Source: Nonomuraea maritima
GTDB lineage: Bacteria > Actinomycetota > Actinomycetes > Streptosporangiales > Streptosporangiaceae
Direction: 5' to 3'
NCBI RefSeq assembly: GCF_900100395.1
Contig: NZ_FNFB01000008.1
Span: forward strand, 64,071 to 128,070
DNA: 64,000 bases
Below, one piece after another: positions 34,889 through 43,590 of the stretch. The notes beneath the pieces were generated by a model. It ran no database searches. It was not told the DNA's origin and saw only the letters and a list, made by a program, of their open reading frames with translations. Position numbers and translations under genes: made by a program. How positions within the stretch are numbered: position 1 is the first letter of the stretch; every line of letters starts with the position of its first letter.

Positions 34889-36775
34889 ATGGCGATGATG
34901 GGCGGAGGCTTCGGGCCGGGCGTGTGGTCGTCGCTGCGCCGCGACGGCTCGGTGACGAAGCAGCGGCTGCGCCCCGGCACCGTGCGGCGCATCGCCCGCT
35001 ACGCCCGCCCGCACTCGCGGCACATCGTCGCGTTCCTGCTGCTCGTCGTCGTGGGCGCGGTCATCGTGATCGCCAACCCGCTGCTCATGAAGGCGATCAT
35101 CGACGAGGGCGTCCTGCCCCGGCGCACCGAGGTGGTCGTCTGGCTGGCCGTCGCGATCGGCGCGCTCGCCCTGGTCGACGCCGGGCTGACGCTGGTTCAG
35201 CGGTGGTTCTCCGCCCGCATCGGCGAGGGCCTGATCTACGACCTGCGCACCGAGGTGTTCGACCACGTGCAGCGCATGCCGGTCGCGTTCTTCATGCGCG
35301 CCCAGACCGGCGCGCTGGTCAGCCGGCTCAACACCGACGTGATCGGCGCCCAGCGCGCCCTCACCAGCACGCTGTCGTCCGTCGTCGCCAACGTCGTCAG
35401 CCTGGTGCTCGTGCTCGGCGCGATGCTCGCGCTGTCGTGGCAGGTGACGCTCGTCGCGCTCGTGCTGCTGCCGGTCTTCGTCCTGCCCGCGAAGTACGTC
35501 GGCCGCCGCATGTCCGTGCTGACCCGCGAGCAGATGCAGCTCGACGCCGAGATGAGCTCGGTCACCACCGAGCGGTTCAACGTGGCCGGCGCGATGGTCG
35601 CCAAGCTCTACGGCCGTCCCGACGAGGACGCCGCGGTCTACGGCGCCCGCGCGGCCAGGGTGCGCGACGTCGGCGTGACCGTCGCCATGTACGGCACCGT
35701 CTTCCGGGTCGCGCTCGGCCTGGTCGCCGCGCTCGCCACCGCCCTCGTGTACGGCATCGGCGGCGTCCTGTCGATCTCCGGCGCCTTCGAGCTCGGCACC
35801 CTGGTGGCCCTCGCCGCGCTCCTCATGCGGCTCTACGGCCCGCTCACGTCGCTGTCCAACGTGCACGTCGACGTGATGACCGCGCTCGTGAGCTTCGACC
35901 GGGTCTTCGAGATCCTCGACCTGCGGCCCATGGTGTCCGAGAAGCCCGGCGCGGTCCCGGTGCCCGACGGCCCCGTCACGATCGAGTTCGACGACGTCCA
36001 CTTCCGCTATCCGGCGGCCGAGGAGGTGTCGCTCGCCTCGCTCGAGTCGGTGGCCAAGCAGGACACCGGCCCGTCCCAGCCGGTGTTGCGGGGCGTGTCG
36101 TTCACGGCCCGGCCAGGTGCGCTCGTCGCCCTAGTCGGCCACTCCGGCGCGGGCAAGACCACCATCACCTCGCTGGTGTCGCGGCTCTACGACGTCAACG
36201 AGGGCGCGGTGCGGATCAACGGCTTCGACGTGCGCGACGCCACGCTCGCGTCCCTGCGCGACACCGTGGGGGTGGTCATGCAGGACGCTCATCTCTTCCA
36301 TGACACGATCGCAGCCAACCTCCGCTATGCCAGACCGGAGGCGGACGACGAGGACATCTGGGACGCTCTCAGGGCCGCGCAGATAGGTGACCTGGTCGAG
36401 GGCCTCCCCGACGGGCTCGAGACGGTGGTCGGCGAGCGCGGCTACCGGCTGTCCGGCGGCGAGAAGCAGCGCCTGGCGCTCGCGCGGCTGCTGCTGAAGG
36501 CGCCGCGCGTGGTCGTGCTCGACGAGGCGACCGCCCACCTCGACTCGGAGTCCGAGGCGGCGGTGCAGGTCGCGCTGAAGACCGCGTTGCAGGGCCGCAC
36601 GTCGCTGGTGATCGCCCACCGGCTGTCGACGATCAGGGAGGCCGACGAGATCCTCGTCGTCCACGACGGGCGTGTCGCCGAGCGCGGCCGGCACGACGAG
36701 CTGCTGGCCAGGGGCGGCCTGTACGCCGAGCTCTACCGCACCCAGTTCAAGGACTCAGGTAGCCCAGCCGGCTGA
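34889..36775 (+). CDS. ABC exporter, fused permease and ATPase
   Basis: 628 residues from ATG 34889, with AGAAGGAGG 10 bases upstream. Six TM segments (residues about 45-330) are followed by a nucleotide-binding domain: Walker A GHSGAGKTT, signature YRLSGGEKQR, Walker B VVVLDEATAHLD, H-loop IAHRLST. Type IV (MsbA/LmrA-like) exporter, presumably a homodimer exporting lipids or drugs. Between TMD and NBD there is an insert (AAEEVSLASLESVAKQD) that lengthens the A-loop region. The last 29 bases overlap the convergent sulfotransferase gene. Confidence 0.92.
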   Translation: MAMMGGGFGPGVWSSLRRDGSVTKQRLRPGTVRRIARYARPHSRHIVAFLLLVVVGAVIVIANPLLMKAIIDEGVLPRRTEVVVWLAVAIGALALVDAGLTLVQRWFSARIGEGLIYDLRTEVFDHVQRMPVAFFMRAQTGALVSRLNTDVIGAQRALTSTLSSVVANVVSLVLVLGAMLALSWQVTLVALVLLPVFVLPAKYVGRRMSVLTREQMQLDAEMSSVTTERFNVAGAMVAKLYGRPDEDAAVYGARAARVRDVGVTVAMYGTVFRVALGLVAALATALVYGIGGVLSISGAFELGTLVALAALLMRLYGPLTSLSNVHVDVMTALVSFDRVFEILDLRPMVSEKPGAVPVPDGPVTIEFDDVHFRYPAAEEVSLASLESVAKQDTGPSQPVLRGVSFTARPGALVALVGHSGAGKTTITSLVSRLYDVNEGAVRINGFDVRDATLASLRDTVGVVMQDAHLFHDTIAANLRYARPEADDEDIWDALRAAQIGDLVEGLPDGLETVVGERGYRLSGGEKQRLALARLLLKAPRVVVLDEATAHLDSESEAAVQVALKTALQGRTSLVIAHRLSTIREADEILVVHDGRVAERGRHDELLARGGLYAELYRTQFKDSGSPAG

Positions 36776-37628
36776 GCTCCTCCCTGGCCACCTTCTCGGC
36801 CAGCGCCAGGTCGTCGCGCCGCAGCCGGCGCCAGGCGCCCACCTGCGGGATCGCGGCGTCGTACAGGACGGCCTTGGCGACGCGGGTCTCCAGGAACTCG
36901 CCGAGCGCGGCCGTCGCCTGCGGGGGACGCCGTACGAGGTCCTCGTACCGCAGGGTGAGCAGTTGCCCGGCGGGCAGCGTGCGGCGCAGCTCGGCGCTCA
37001 GCCGCACGGCGCTGCGCCAGCGCAGCGCGCTCTTGCCCGCCACCGGCATGGCCTTCCAGCGGTCGAGATGCTCGTCCTTGTTGACGCCGAGGAACGCGTT
37101 GGGGAACTCGGTCTGCTCCGACAGCATCGCGGGCTTGAACCAGGCCAGGCACGCCGGGTCGGCCAGCATGTCGGCGACCACGTCGCGCCCGTCGCGGATC
37201 AGCTGGACGAACCGCGCGTCGGGGAACGCCTGGAGCAGCACGGGCGCGCTGTAGATCAGGTCGGGGCTGCCGTCGCCGAAGCGGGTGACCTCGGCGGTCG
37301 ACACGCACGGGCCGGCTCCCGTGACGCCGCCGGCCTCGCGGCACGCCGCCGCGCACCCGGCGCACGAGCCGGGCAGGACCTGCCACGACTCGGCGAGCGC
37401 GTCGCGCAGCACGCGTACCGCGCCCGAGGTGGCGGCGATGGACGGCTTGCGGGCGAAGGCGTACACCACGTGGGCGACGCACGCGCGGCCCGTCGTCACG
37501 TGGAAGCCGGGGGAGCGCTTGAGGGCGCGGGCCAGCAGGTCCGTGCCGGAATGCGGGGCTCCGAGCAGGAAGACCGGCCGTCGGACCTTGATGCCGTTGA
37601 CCACGAGGATGTGGGGCGGAAGTCGCAT
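36747..37628 (-). CDS. Sulfotransferase family protein
   Basis: 293 residues from the ATG at 37628. PAPS 5'-phosphosulfate loop is RRPVFLLGAPHSGTDLL (about residues 16-32); the 3'-phosphate binding part is FVQLIRDGRDVVADML. Similar to Stf0/Sulfotransfer_3-type enzymes that sulfate glycolipids, carbohydrates or metabolites. A Cys cluster (CAGCAAAC) near residue 90 is unusual and could bind metal or form disulfides. Tail-to-tail 29-base overlap with the ABC exporter; only 30 bases to the divergent sirtuin gene. Confidence 0.8.
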   Translation of the reverse strand: MRLPPHILVVNGIKVRRPVFLLGAPHSGTDLLARALKRSPGFHVTTGRACVAHVVYAFARKPSIAATSGAVRVLRDALAESWQVLPGSCAGCAAACREAGGVTGAGPCVSTAEVTRFGDGSPDLIYSAPVLLQAFPDARFVQLIRDGRDVVADMLADPACLAWFKPAMLSEQTEFPNAFLGVNKDEHLDRWKAMPVAGKSALRWRSAVRLSAELRRTLPAGQLLTLRYEDLVRRPPQATAALGEFLETRVAKAVLYDAAIPQVGAWRRLRRDDLALAEKVAREELSRLGYLSP

Positions 37629-37658
37629 ACGGAAAGCAAGTGTGACACCGTTTGCCAG

Positions 37659-38396
37659 GTGAACGAGCCAATGCCGGTGTCGCTTCTCACAGGAGCGGGC
37701 ATCTCCACCGCATCCGGCATCCCCGACTTCCGGGGGCCCCAGGGCGTGTGGACGAAGAACCCGCAGGCGGCGGCCACCGTGACGATCGACAGCTACCTCG
37801 CCGACCCCGAGGTCCGGCGGGCCGCGTGGCGCGCCCGCCTCGACCACCCTGCCTGGAACGCCCGCCCGAACGCGGCCCACCTGGCGCTGGCCGACCTCGA
37901 GCGCGCCGGCCTGCTGCGCGCCCTCGTCACGCAGAACATCGACGGGCTGCACCAGCGCGCCGGGTCGTCGCCGGACAAGGTCGTCGAGCTGCACGGTACG
38001 CTCCACCGCGCCGAGTGCGTGTCCTGCGACCTGATCACGCCCATGAGCGAGGTGCTGGCCCGGGTGACCGCCGGCGAGGACGACCCGCCCTGCCCGCGCT
38101 GCGGCGGCGTCCAGAAGTCCAACACGATCTTCTTCGGCCAGGACCTCGATGCCGAGGTGCTCGACGCGGCGATCGACGCCGCCCGCTCGTGCGAGCTGTT
38201 CGTCGCGGTCGGCACGTCGCTGACCGTCCACCCCGCCGCCGGGCTCTGCGGGGTGGCGCTCGACGCGGGGGCCCGGCTGGTGATCGTGAATGCCGAGCCC
38301 ACACCCTACGACCCCTTCGCCGACCGCGTCATCCGCGAACCGATCGGCGAAGCTCTGCCCATGTTCGTCAAGGAGTTGACCCATGCGACAAGGTGA
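37659..38396 (+). CDS. Sirtuin NAD-dependent protein deacylase (CobB-like)
   Basis: 245 residues from GTG 37659; ATG 37671 is an alternative and would leave only four residues before the nucleotide-binding motif. Motifs: LLTGAGISTASGIPDFRG, TQNIDGLHQRAG, catalytic His in VELHGTLH, zinc cysteines CVSC and CPRC, NTIFFGQDL and VGTSLTVHPAAGL. Removes acyl groups from lysines using NAD, often controlling acyl-CoA synthetases. Its 3' end overlaps the LD-carboxypeptidase gene by 14 bases. Confidence 0.93.
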   Translation: MNEPMPVSLLTGAGISTASGIPDFRGPQGVWTKNPQAAATVTIDSYLADPEVRRAAWRARLDHPAWNARPNAAHLALADLERAGLLRALVTQNIDGLHQRAGSSPDKVVELHGTLHRAECVSCDLITPMSEVLARVTAGEDDPPCPRCGGVQKSNTIFFGQDLDAEVLDAAIDAARSCELFVAVGTSLTVHPAAGLCGVALDAGARLVIVNAEPTPYDPFADRVIREPIGEALPMFVKELTHATR

Positions 38397-39276
38397 CACC
38401 GTCGCCGTCGTCTCGCCCTCGGGCCCCGCCGACGCCGCCAAGCTCCGGCGCGGCGCCGAGCGGCTGGAGAGCCTCGGTTACAAGGTCGTGGTGGGCGAGC
38501 ACGCGCTCGACCGCCACGAGTTCGGCTACCTCGCCGGCGACGACGCCGCCAGGGCGGCCGACCTGCAGGCCGCCTGGTGCGACCCGTCCGTCTCCGCGGT
38601 GTTCTGCTCCCGTGGCGGATACGGCGCCGGCCGGCTGCTCGGCCTGCTCGACTGGGACGCCATGCGCGCGGCCGGCCAGAAGGTCCTGCTCGGGTCGAGC
38701 GACATCACCGCGCTGCACCTGTCGTTCGCCGTCGAACTGGGCGTGCCGACGCTGCACGGGCCGATGGTGGCCGGCGACGTCCTCGCCGCCGAGGACGGCC
38801 CAGAGCCGCGTACGTGGGAGAGCCTGCGCGCGGCGCTGTCCGGCGAGCCCGTACGGGTCGAGGGCGACCGCGTGCTGGCCGAGGGACGCGCCGAGGGCGA
38901 GCTGGCCGGCGGTAACCTGTCGCTGCTGGCCTCCCTGTGCGGCACGCGGTGGCAGCCGTCGTTCGCCGGCAAGGTCGCCTTCCTCGAGGACATCGGCGAG
39001 GAGCCGTACCGGATCGACCGGATGCTGACCCAGCTGCTGCACGCGGGCGCGTTCGACGGGGTGCGGGGGATCGCGCTCGGGTCGTGGGTCGACTGCGGCG
39101 ATCCCTACCCGGTGCTGGCCGACCGCCTGAAGCCGCTCGGCGTGCCGATTCTCGCCGGGTTGCCAGTGGGACACGGGTCACCACAGATGAGCGTGTGGCT
39201 GGGGTCTCTTGGTGTTATCGATACCGAATCGTGCTCGCTGACTGGTCCGAACAGCGATGGGGAGCAGGCAAGGTAA
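38383..39276 (+). CDS. LD-carboxypeptidase, peptidase family S66
   Basis: 297 residues. N-terminal VAVVSPSGPAD, nucleophile Ser106 in LLGSSDITAL, and the later Glu (FLEDIGEEPYRIDRML) and His (LPVGHGSPQ) complete the S66 Ser-Glu-His triad. Members trim the L,D-bond of murein tetrapeptides in the cytoplasm or cleave microcin C-like toxins (MccF). The AAGGAGTTGACC site precedes the ATG inside the sirtuin gene, so the two are cotranscribed. Confidence 0.9.
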   Translation: MRQGDTVAVVSPSGPADAAKLRRGAERLESLGYKVVVGEHALDRHEFGYLAGDDAARAADLQAAWCDPSVSAVFCSRGGYGAGRLLGLLDWDAMRAAGQKVLLGSSDITALHLSFAVELGVPTLHGPMVAGDVLAAEDGPEPRTWESLRAALSGEPVRVEGDRVLAEGRAEGELAGGNLSLLASLCGTRWQPSFAGKVAFLEDIGEEPYRIDRMLTQLLHAGAFDGVRGIALGSWVDCGDPYPVLADRLKPLGVPILAGLPVGHGSPQMSVWLGSLGVIDTESCSLTGPNSDGEQAR

Positions 39277-39309
39277 GAGGGACGAATACGACAGAAAGGT
39301 ACACGGCGT

Positions 39310-40200
39310 GTGAGTTGGTTCAGGCGTGAACGAGAGCCCTCCCGCCGGCCCGTCGAGGACGTCGATCTCGACTCGCTGCTGGCGCTCGTCGCGGAATCTC
39401 TCGGCTACTTTTTCGAATTCGCCCGTGACGGCGCGTCCGTGACGCTGCGCGGCGACCGGGAGGACGGGCCGGGAGGCAGCGGCGCCCTGATCGTCAAGCT
39501 CACGGGGCTGCGGCGCGAGGCCGGGCGCAGGGCCAGGGAAGACTGGCCCAAGCTGGTCTCCGAGCACCTCGCGCACGCCGTGGCCACCGCGGGCGACTGG
39601 CTCGACGTGTGCGACATCGAGCAGGCCAGGCCGCTGATGCGCACCCGTGTCGAGGCCGTGGACGACGTGGCCGACCTGACCCGCGTCGTCGGCCGCCACC
39701 TCAACGCCGACCTGGTTGAGCTGCTCACCGTCGGCGGGCGCGTCGTGCGGCCCGAGGAGGCCGGGTGCTGGCCGATGGCCGCCGGGCAGGCGCTCGACCT
39801 GGCCGCCGGCAACGTCCGCGGCGAACGGCTGCGTGCCGAGTCGATCGGCGTGTCGGGCACCTCGGTCACCCGGCTCACCGCCGAGAGCCCGTCGGCCGCC
39901 ACGCACCTGCGCTGGCTGGACGACTACCTGGCCGTGCCGGACGACGGCGCGCTCGTCGTGCTGCCCGATCCGTACACGCTGCTCGTGCATCCCGTCGACG
40001 GCATCGGCGTGGTGCGCGCCATCGAGCGGCTGCGCGTGCACGCCGCCAGGACCGACGGGCTCAGCCCGCAGGTCTACTGGTGGCACGAGGGGCGGCTGAC
40101 CCTCATCAAGGCCGAGATCGTCACCCGCCAGGGCCAGATCCGCCTCGTGGTCGCCCCACCCCCGGCCTTCGCGCAAGTGCTCGCCCGCCTGGCAGTCTGA
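39310..40200 (+). CDS. Conserved hypothetical actinobacterial protein
   Basis: 296 residues, soluble, GTG start. I do not recognise the family. It starts with a basic segment (SWFRREREPSRRPVEDVD), then alternates helices and strands with no signal peptide or TM. The region LVVLPDPYTLLVHPVDGIGVVRAIERL and the final VYWWHEGRLTLIKAEIV are the most motif-like parts. It follows the LD-carboxypeptidase gene by 33 bases on the same strand, so it may be the third gene of that transcript. Confidence 0.75.
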   Translation: MSWFRREREPSRRPVEDVDLDSLLALVAESLGYFFEFARDGASVTLRGDREDGPGGSGALIVKLTGLRREAGRRAREDWPKLVSEHLAHAVATAGDWLDVCDIEQARPLMRTRVEAVDDVADLTRVVGRHLNADLVELLTVGGRVVRPEEAGCWPMAAGQALDLAAGNVRGERLRAESIGVSGTSVTRLTAESPSAATHLRWLDDYLAVPDDGALVVLPDPYTLLVHPVDGIGVVRAIERLRVHAARTDGLSPQVYWWHEGRLTLIKAEIVTRQGQIRLVVAPPPAFAQVLARLAV

Positions 40201-40222
40201 TCCCCGCGCACCGCTCCGCCCG

Positions 40223-40298
40223 CCTCCCGCACGGGCCCGCCTTGCGGTACGGCCCGCGCGCCTCTCGCACGGGCCCGCTTTGCCGTACGGCCCGCGCC
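40223..40298. repeat. 38-bp tandem duplication between convergent genes
   Basis: Copies at 40223-40260 and 40261-40298 differ at four positions. Each contains CGGGCC and GGCCCG that can pair across a 13-base loop, so the duplication doubles a hairpin that probably terminates transcription of both neighbours. Confidence 0.85.
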
Positions 40299-40339
40299 GC
40301 CGCTCCTGCCACTCCGCCCGAACTCGCCTCGACCGCTGC

Positions 40340-42637
40340 TCAGGCGCGGCTCACGTAGTCGCGCAGATGGACGGCCGTCAGGGAGTCGCTGTCGGCCAGC
40401 AGCCGCGCCGGGGGACCCGAGAACACCACCTGGCCGCCGTCGTGGCCGGCGCCGGGGCCGAGGTCGACGATCCAGTCGGCGTGGGCCATGACGGCCTGGT
40501 GGTGCTCGATCACGATCACCGTGTTGCCGTCGTCGACCAGCCGGTCGAGCAGGCCGAGCAGCTGGTCGACGTCGGCCAGGTGCAGCCCCGTCGTCGGCTC
40601 GTCCAGCACGTACGTGGTGCCGCCCCGCGCCATGTTGATGGCGAGCTTGAGCCGCTGGCGCTCGCCGCCGGACAGCGTGGTCAGCGGCTGGCCGAGGCCC
40701 ACGTAGCCGAGGCCGACCGCGGCGAGCCGGTCGAGGATCACCCCGGCCTGACCGCCGGGGAAGAACTCGCGCGCCTCGGCCACCGGCATCTCCAGCACCT
40801 CGCTGATGTTCTTGCCGCGCAGCCGGTAGGTCAGCACCTCGGGCGTGAACCGCTTGCCCTCGCAGTCCTCGCACACCGAGGCCACCCCGGCCATCATCGC
40901 GAGGTCGGTGTAGATCAGGCCGATGCCCTTGCAGGCGGGGCAGGCGCCCTCGGAGTTGGCGCTGAACAGGCCCGGCTTGACCCCGTTGGCCTTGGCGAAC
41001 GCCGCCCGGATCGGGTCGAGCACCCCGGTGTAGGTGGCCGGGTTGCTGCGGCGCGAGCCCCTGATCGGCGACTGGTCGGCCACGACCACGCCCTCGCGGC
41101 CCGCGACGTAGCCGTGGATCAGGGAGCTCTTGCCCGACCCCGCGACGCCGGTGACCACGGTGAGCACGCCGAGCGGCAGGTCGACGGACACGTCACGCAG
41201 GTTGTGCAGGGTGGCGTTCGCGACCGGCAGCCATCCGGACGGCTCGCGCGTGGTCTCGCGCAGCCGTACCCGGTGGTCGAGGTAGCGGCCGGTGAGCGTG
41301 CCGGAGGCGGACAGCCCCACGAGATCACCCTCGTAGCAGACCTGGCCGCCGGCCGTGCCCGCCCCAGGGCCGAGGTCGACCACGTGGTCGGCGATCGCGA
41401 TCAGCTCGGGCTTGTGCTCGACGACGAGCACCGTGTTGCCCTTGTCGCGCAGCTGCAGCAGCAGCGTGTTCATCCGCTGGATGTCGTGGGGGTGCAGCCC
41501 GGCCGTGGGCTCGTCGAAGACGTAGGTGACGTCGGTGAGGCTGGAGTTGAGGTGGCGCACCATCTTGACCCGCTGGGCCTCGCCGCCCGACAGCGTGGCG
41601 GACTCGCGGTCGAGGCTGAGGTAGCCGAGGCCGATGCCGACCAGGGAGTCGAGGGTGGACAGCAGCCCGTCGAGCACCGGGCCCACCGCGGCCTCGCCGA
41701 TGCCGCGGACGAACGCGGCGAGCTCGTCGATCTGCATCGCCGAGCACTCGGCGACGGTGCGCCCGGCGACGCGGGCCGAGCGGGCGGCCTCGTTGAGACG
41801 GCTGCCGCCGCACGAGGGGCAGGTCGCCAGCCTGATCGCCCGGTCGGCGAACGCCCGCGCCGACGGCTGCATCGACTCGCGGTCCTTGCCGAGGTAGGAC
41901 TTGCGCACCTTTTGGACCAGCCCCTCGTAGGTGAAGGTGCCGGCGCCGTACTTGAGCTTGGTGGCGGGTTTGTGCAGCAGGTCGTCCCACTGCTGGAGGG
42001 TGAAGTCGGCCAGTTTGACGGCGGGGTCGAACAGGCCGGAGCCGGCCACGACCTGCCACTGCCAGCCGCCGACCGCGAACCCCGGGATCTTGATGGCGCC
42101 GCCGTCGAGCGACAGCTCGCGGTCGACCAGCTCGTCGACGTCGATGTCGGACGCCTTGCCGAGGCCCTCGCACTCGGGGCACATGCCCTCGGCCCGGTTG
42201 AAGCTGAAGGCGTAGGCCGGGCCGACGTAGGGGTGGCCGACGCGGCTGAACAGGATGCGGAGCATGGTGTGGGCGTCGGTGACGGTGCCGACGGTGGAGC
42301 GCGGGTTGGCGCCCATGCGCTCCTGGTCGACGATGATCGACGCGCTGAGGTTGTGGAGCGCGTCGACGTCGGGCCGGCCGAGGCTCGGCATGAACGACTG
42401 GACGAACGCGGTGTAGGTCTCGTCGATCAGCCGGCGCGACTCGGCGGCGATGGTGTCGAAGACGAGCGAGGACTTGCCGGACCCGGAGACCCCGGTGAAG
42501 ACGGTGAGGCGACGCTTGGGGATGTCGAGGGAGACGTCCTTGAGGTTGTTCTCCCTGGCGCCGCGGACCTGGATGTGGTCGTGGCTGTCAGCGGCGGTGT
42601 GGTCGTGGGGCTGGTTGGGGGACACGGCACCTTCCAT
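40340..42637 (-). CDS. UvrA-like ABC ATPase (DrrC-type drug-resistance/repair protein)
   Basis: 765 residues from the ATG at 42637, shorter than UvrA (about 950). Two UvrA-type ABC units: Walker A TGVSGSGKSS and TGVAGSGKSS, signatures SATLSGGEAQR and LTTLSGGERQR, Walker B FDEPTAGLH and DEPTTGLH. Zinc-like clusters CPECEGLG, CPSCGG and CPACKG..CEDCEGK are kept. The UvrB-binding domain is reduced. Such short paralogues (daunorubicin DrrC, class II UvrA) confer resistance to DNA-binding drugs. A His-rich N-terminus (HDHTAADSHDH) may bind metal. Confidence 0.9.
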   Translation of the reverse strand: MEGAVSPNQPHDHTAADSHDHIQVRGARENNLKDVSLDIPKRRLTVFTGVSGSGKSSLVFDTIAAESRRLIDETYTAFVQSFMPSLGRPDVDALHNLSASIIVDQERMGANPRSTVGTVTDAHTMLRILFSRVGHPYVGPAYAFSFNRAEGMCPECEGLGKASDIDVDELVDRELSLDGGAIKIPGFAVGGWQWQVVAGSGLFDPAVKLADFTLQQWDDLLHKPATKLKYGAGTFTYEGLVQKVRKSYLGKDRESMQPSARAFADRAIRLATCPSCGGSRLNEAARSARVAGRTVAECSAMQIDELAAFVRGIGEAAVGPVLDGLLSTLDSLVGIGLGYLSLDRESATLSGGEAQRVKMVRHLNSSLTDVTYVFDEPTAGLHPHDIQRMNTLLLQLRDKGNTVLVVEHKPELIAIADHVVDLGPGAGTAGGQVCYEGDLVGLSASGTLTGRYLDHRVRLRETTREPSGWLPVANATLHNLRDVSVDLPLGVLTVVTGVAGSGKSSLIHGYVAGREGVVVADQSPIRGSRRSNPATYTGVLDPIRAAFAKANGVKPGLFSANSEGACPACKGIGLIYTDLAMMAGVASVCEDCEGKRFTPEVLTYRLRGKNISEVLEMPVAEAREFFPGGQAGVILDRLAAVGLGYVGLGQPLTTLSGGERQRLKLAINMARGGTTYVLDEPTTGLHLADVDQLLGLLDRLVDDGNTVIVIEHHQAVMAHADWIVDLGPGAGHDGGQVVFSGPPARLLADSDSLTAVHLRDYVSRA

Positions 42638-42818
42638 GTCGGCTGACCGGTGATGTGTGAGGCCGGGACAGCGTACCCGCGGTGGCCGACGATTCTCGGG
42701 CCGCCAACGGCCCGTGAAATCACGACGAACGACCGGCGACCGCGTCCTGCGGGGCCGTGGCCTGGGGCTAACGTGGCAGAAATGCCGGTGGCTGTTCCGT
42801 CTGCGGAGTTCGTTGCGA

Positions 42819-43556
42819 ATGCATGACATTGATCGGGGGACGCGCGCACGCGCGGTCCACGCGAGGGGAAGGCTCGTCTCGGTGGAGATCGAGCCCGGGC
42901 TGCTGCGCGAGCCGCCCGGCCGGATCACCGCCCACGTCGCCGAGGCGGTGGACGCCGCGTTCCGCCGGGCCAGGTCCGCCGACGGCGACGCCGCCCTGGT
43001 GGAGCCGCTGGCACTGGCCCGCGAGCTGCGGGCGGTGCGGGCCGGGCTAGACGCGCGGATGGCGCGGGTGACGGCCACGATCGAGGCCAGCCTGGCCAGC
43101 ACGCGCACCGGGACGCACGTCGGCGCCGCCGCCGCCGACGGCGAAGCGCCGGGCGGCGTGCCCGTGATGGACTTCGGTGAGCTGTTCGGGCCGCTCGTCG
43201 AGGTGCTGGAGACCATCGGCGCCGTACCGGACGACGACGTGCGCGGCGTCTCAGGCGGGCCGGTGCGCGCGGTGTGCGCGCCGGGGCCGCGGTTGGTGTC
43301 GCTGCACGTGCCGGGACGCGCCCTGCACGGCGGGCCCGCGCAGGTGGGTGCCCGCGTGGTGACCGCGGTGAACGCCGCCCTGGACGACCTGGAGACCGGG
43401 CTGCGGCGGCGGCACGACGAGGCAGGCGCCGGCACCGAGCGGATCAGGGCCACGGTGGAGGAGCTGCGCGAGCTGGGTGTCGCCAGGATGCGCGCGTACA
43501 TCGGGGGCATGGCCGGGCTGATGGCCGGGATCAGGCCGGAGCCCGGCTCCCGCTGA
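42819..43556 (+). CDS. Protein with two YbaB/EbfC-like segments
   Basis: 245 residues from ATG 42819, with GGAG about 10 bases upstream; an overlapping frame at 42823 is less protein-like. Two segments resemble the YbaB core: residues about 8-50 (ARGRLVSVEIEPGLLREPPGRITAHVAEAVDAAF) and about 145-190 (GPRLVSLHVPGRALHGGPAQVGARVVTAVNAAL), each ending in a predicted helix. YbaB/EbfC proteins bind DNA as dimers and associate with nucleoids. An internal duplication or a fused dimer is inferred. It is divergent from the UvrA-like gene and convergent with the phosphatase. Confidence 0.7.
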   Translation: MHDIDRGTRARAVHARGRLVSVEIEPGLLREPPGRITAHVAEAVDAAFRRARSADGDAALVEPLALARELRAVRAGLDARMARVTATIEASLASTRTGTHVGAAAADGEAPGGVPVMDFGELFGPLVEVLETIGAVPDDDVRGVSGGPVRAVCAPGPRLVSLHVPGRALHGGPAQVGARVVTAVNAALDDLETGLRRRHDEAGAGTERIRATVEELRELGVARMRAYIGGMAGLMAGIRPEPGSR

Positions 43557-43560
43557 CGGG

Positions 43561-43590
43561 TCTCACACGGTCAGGTCTCACACGGTCAGG
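43561..43590. repeat. Perfect 15-bp duplication at the end of the phosphatase gene
   Basis: TCTCACACGGTCAGG occurs twice head to tail (43561-43575, 43576-43590). The inner copy carries the reverse-strand stop codon; the outer copy repeats the last codons and a second stop in the same frame. Confidence 0.9.

Noticed and set aside
39214..39226. TATCGATA palindrome near the end of the LD-carboxypeptidase gene as another copy of the TATCnGATA motif
   Set aside because: It lacks the central base and flanking AA/AC, and lies within coding sequence far from a start.
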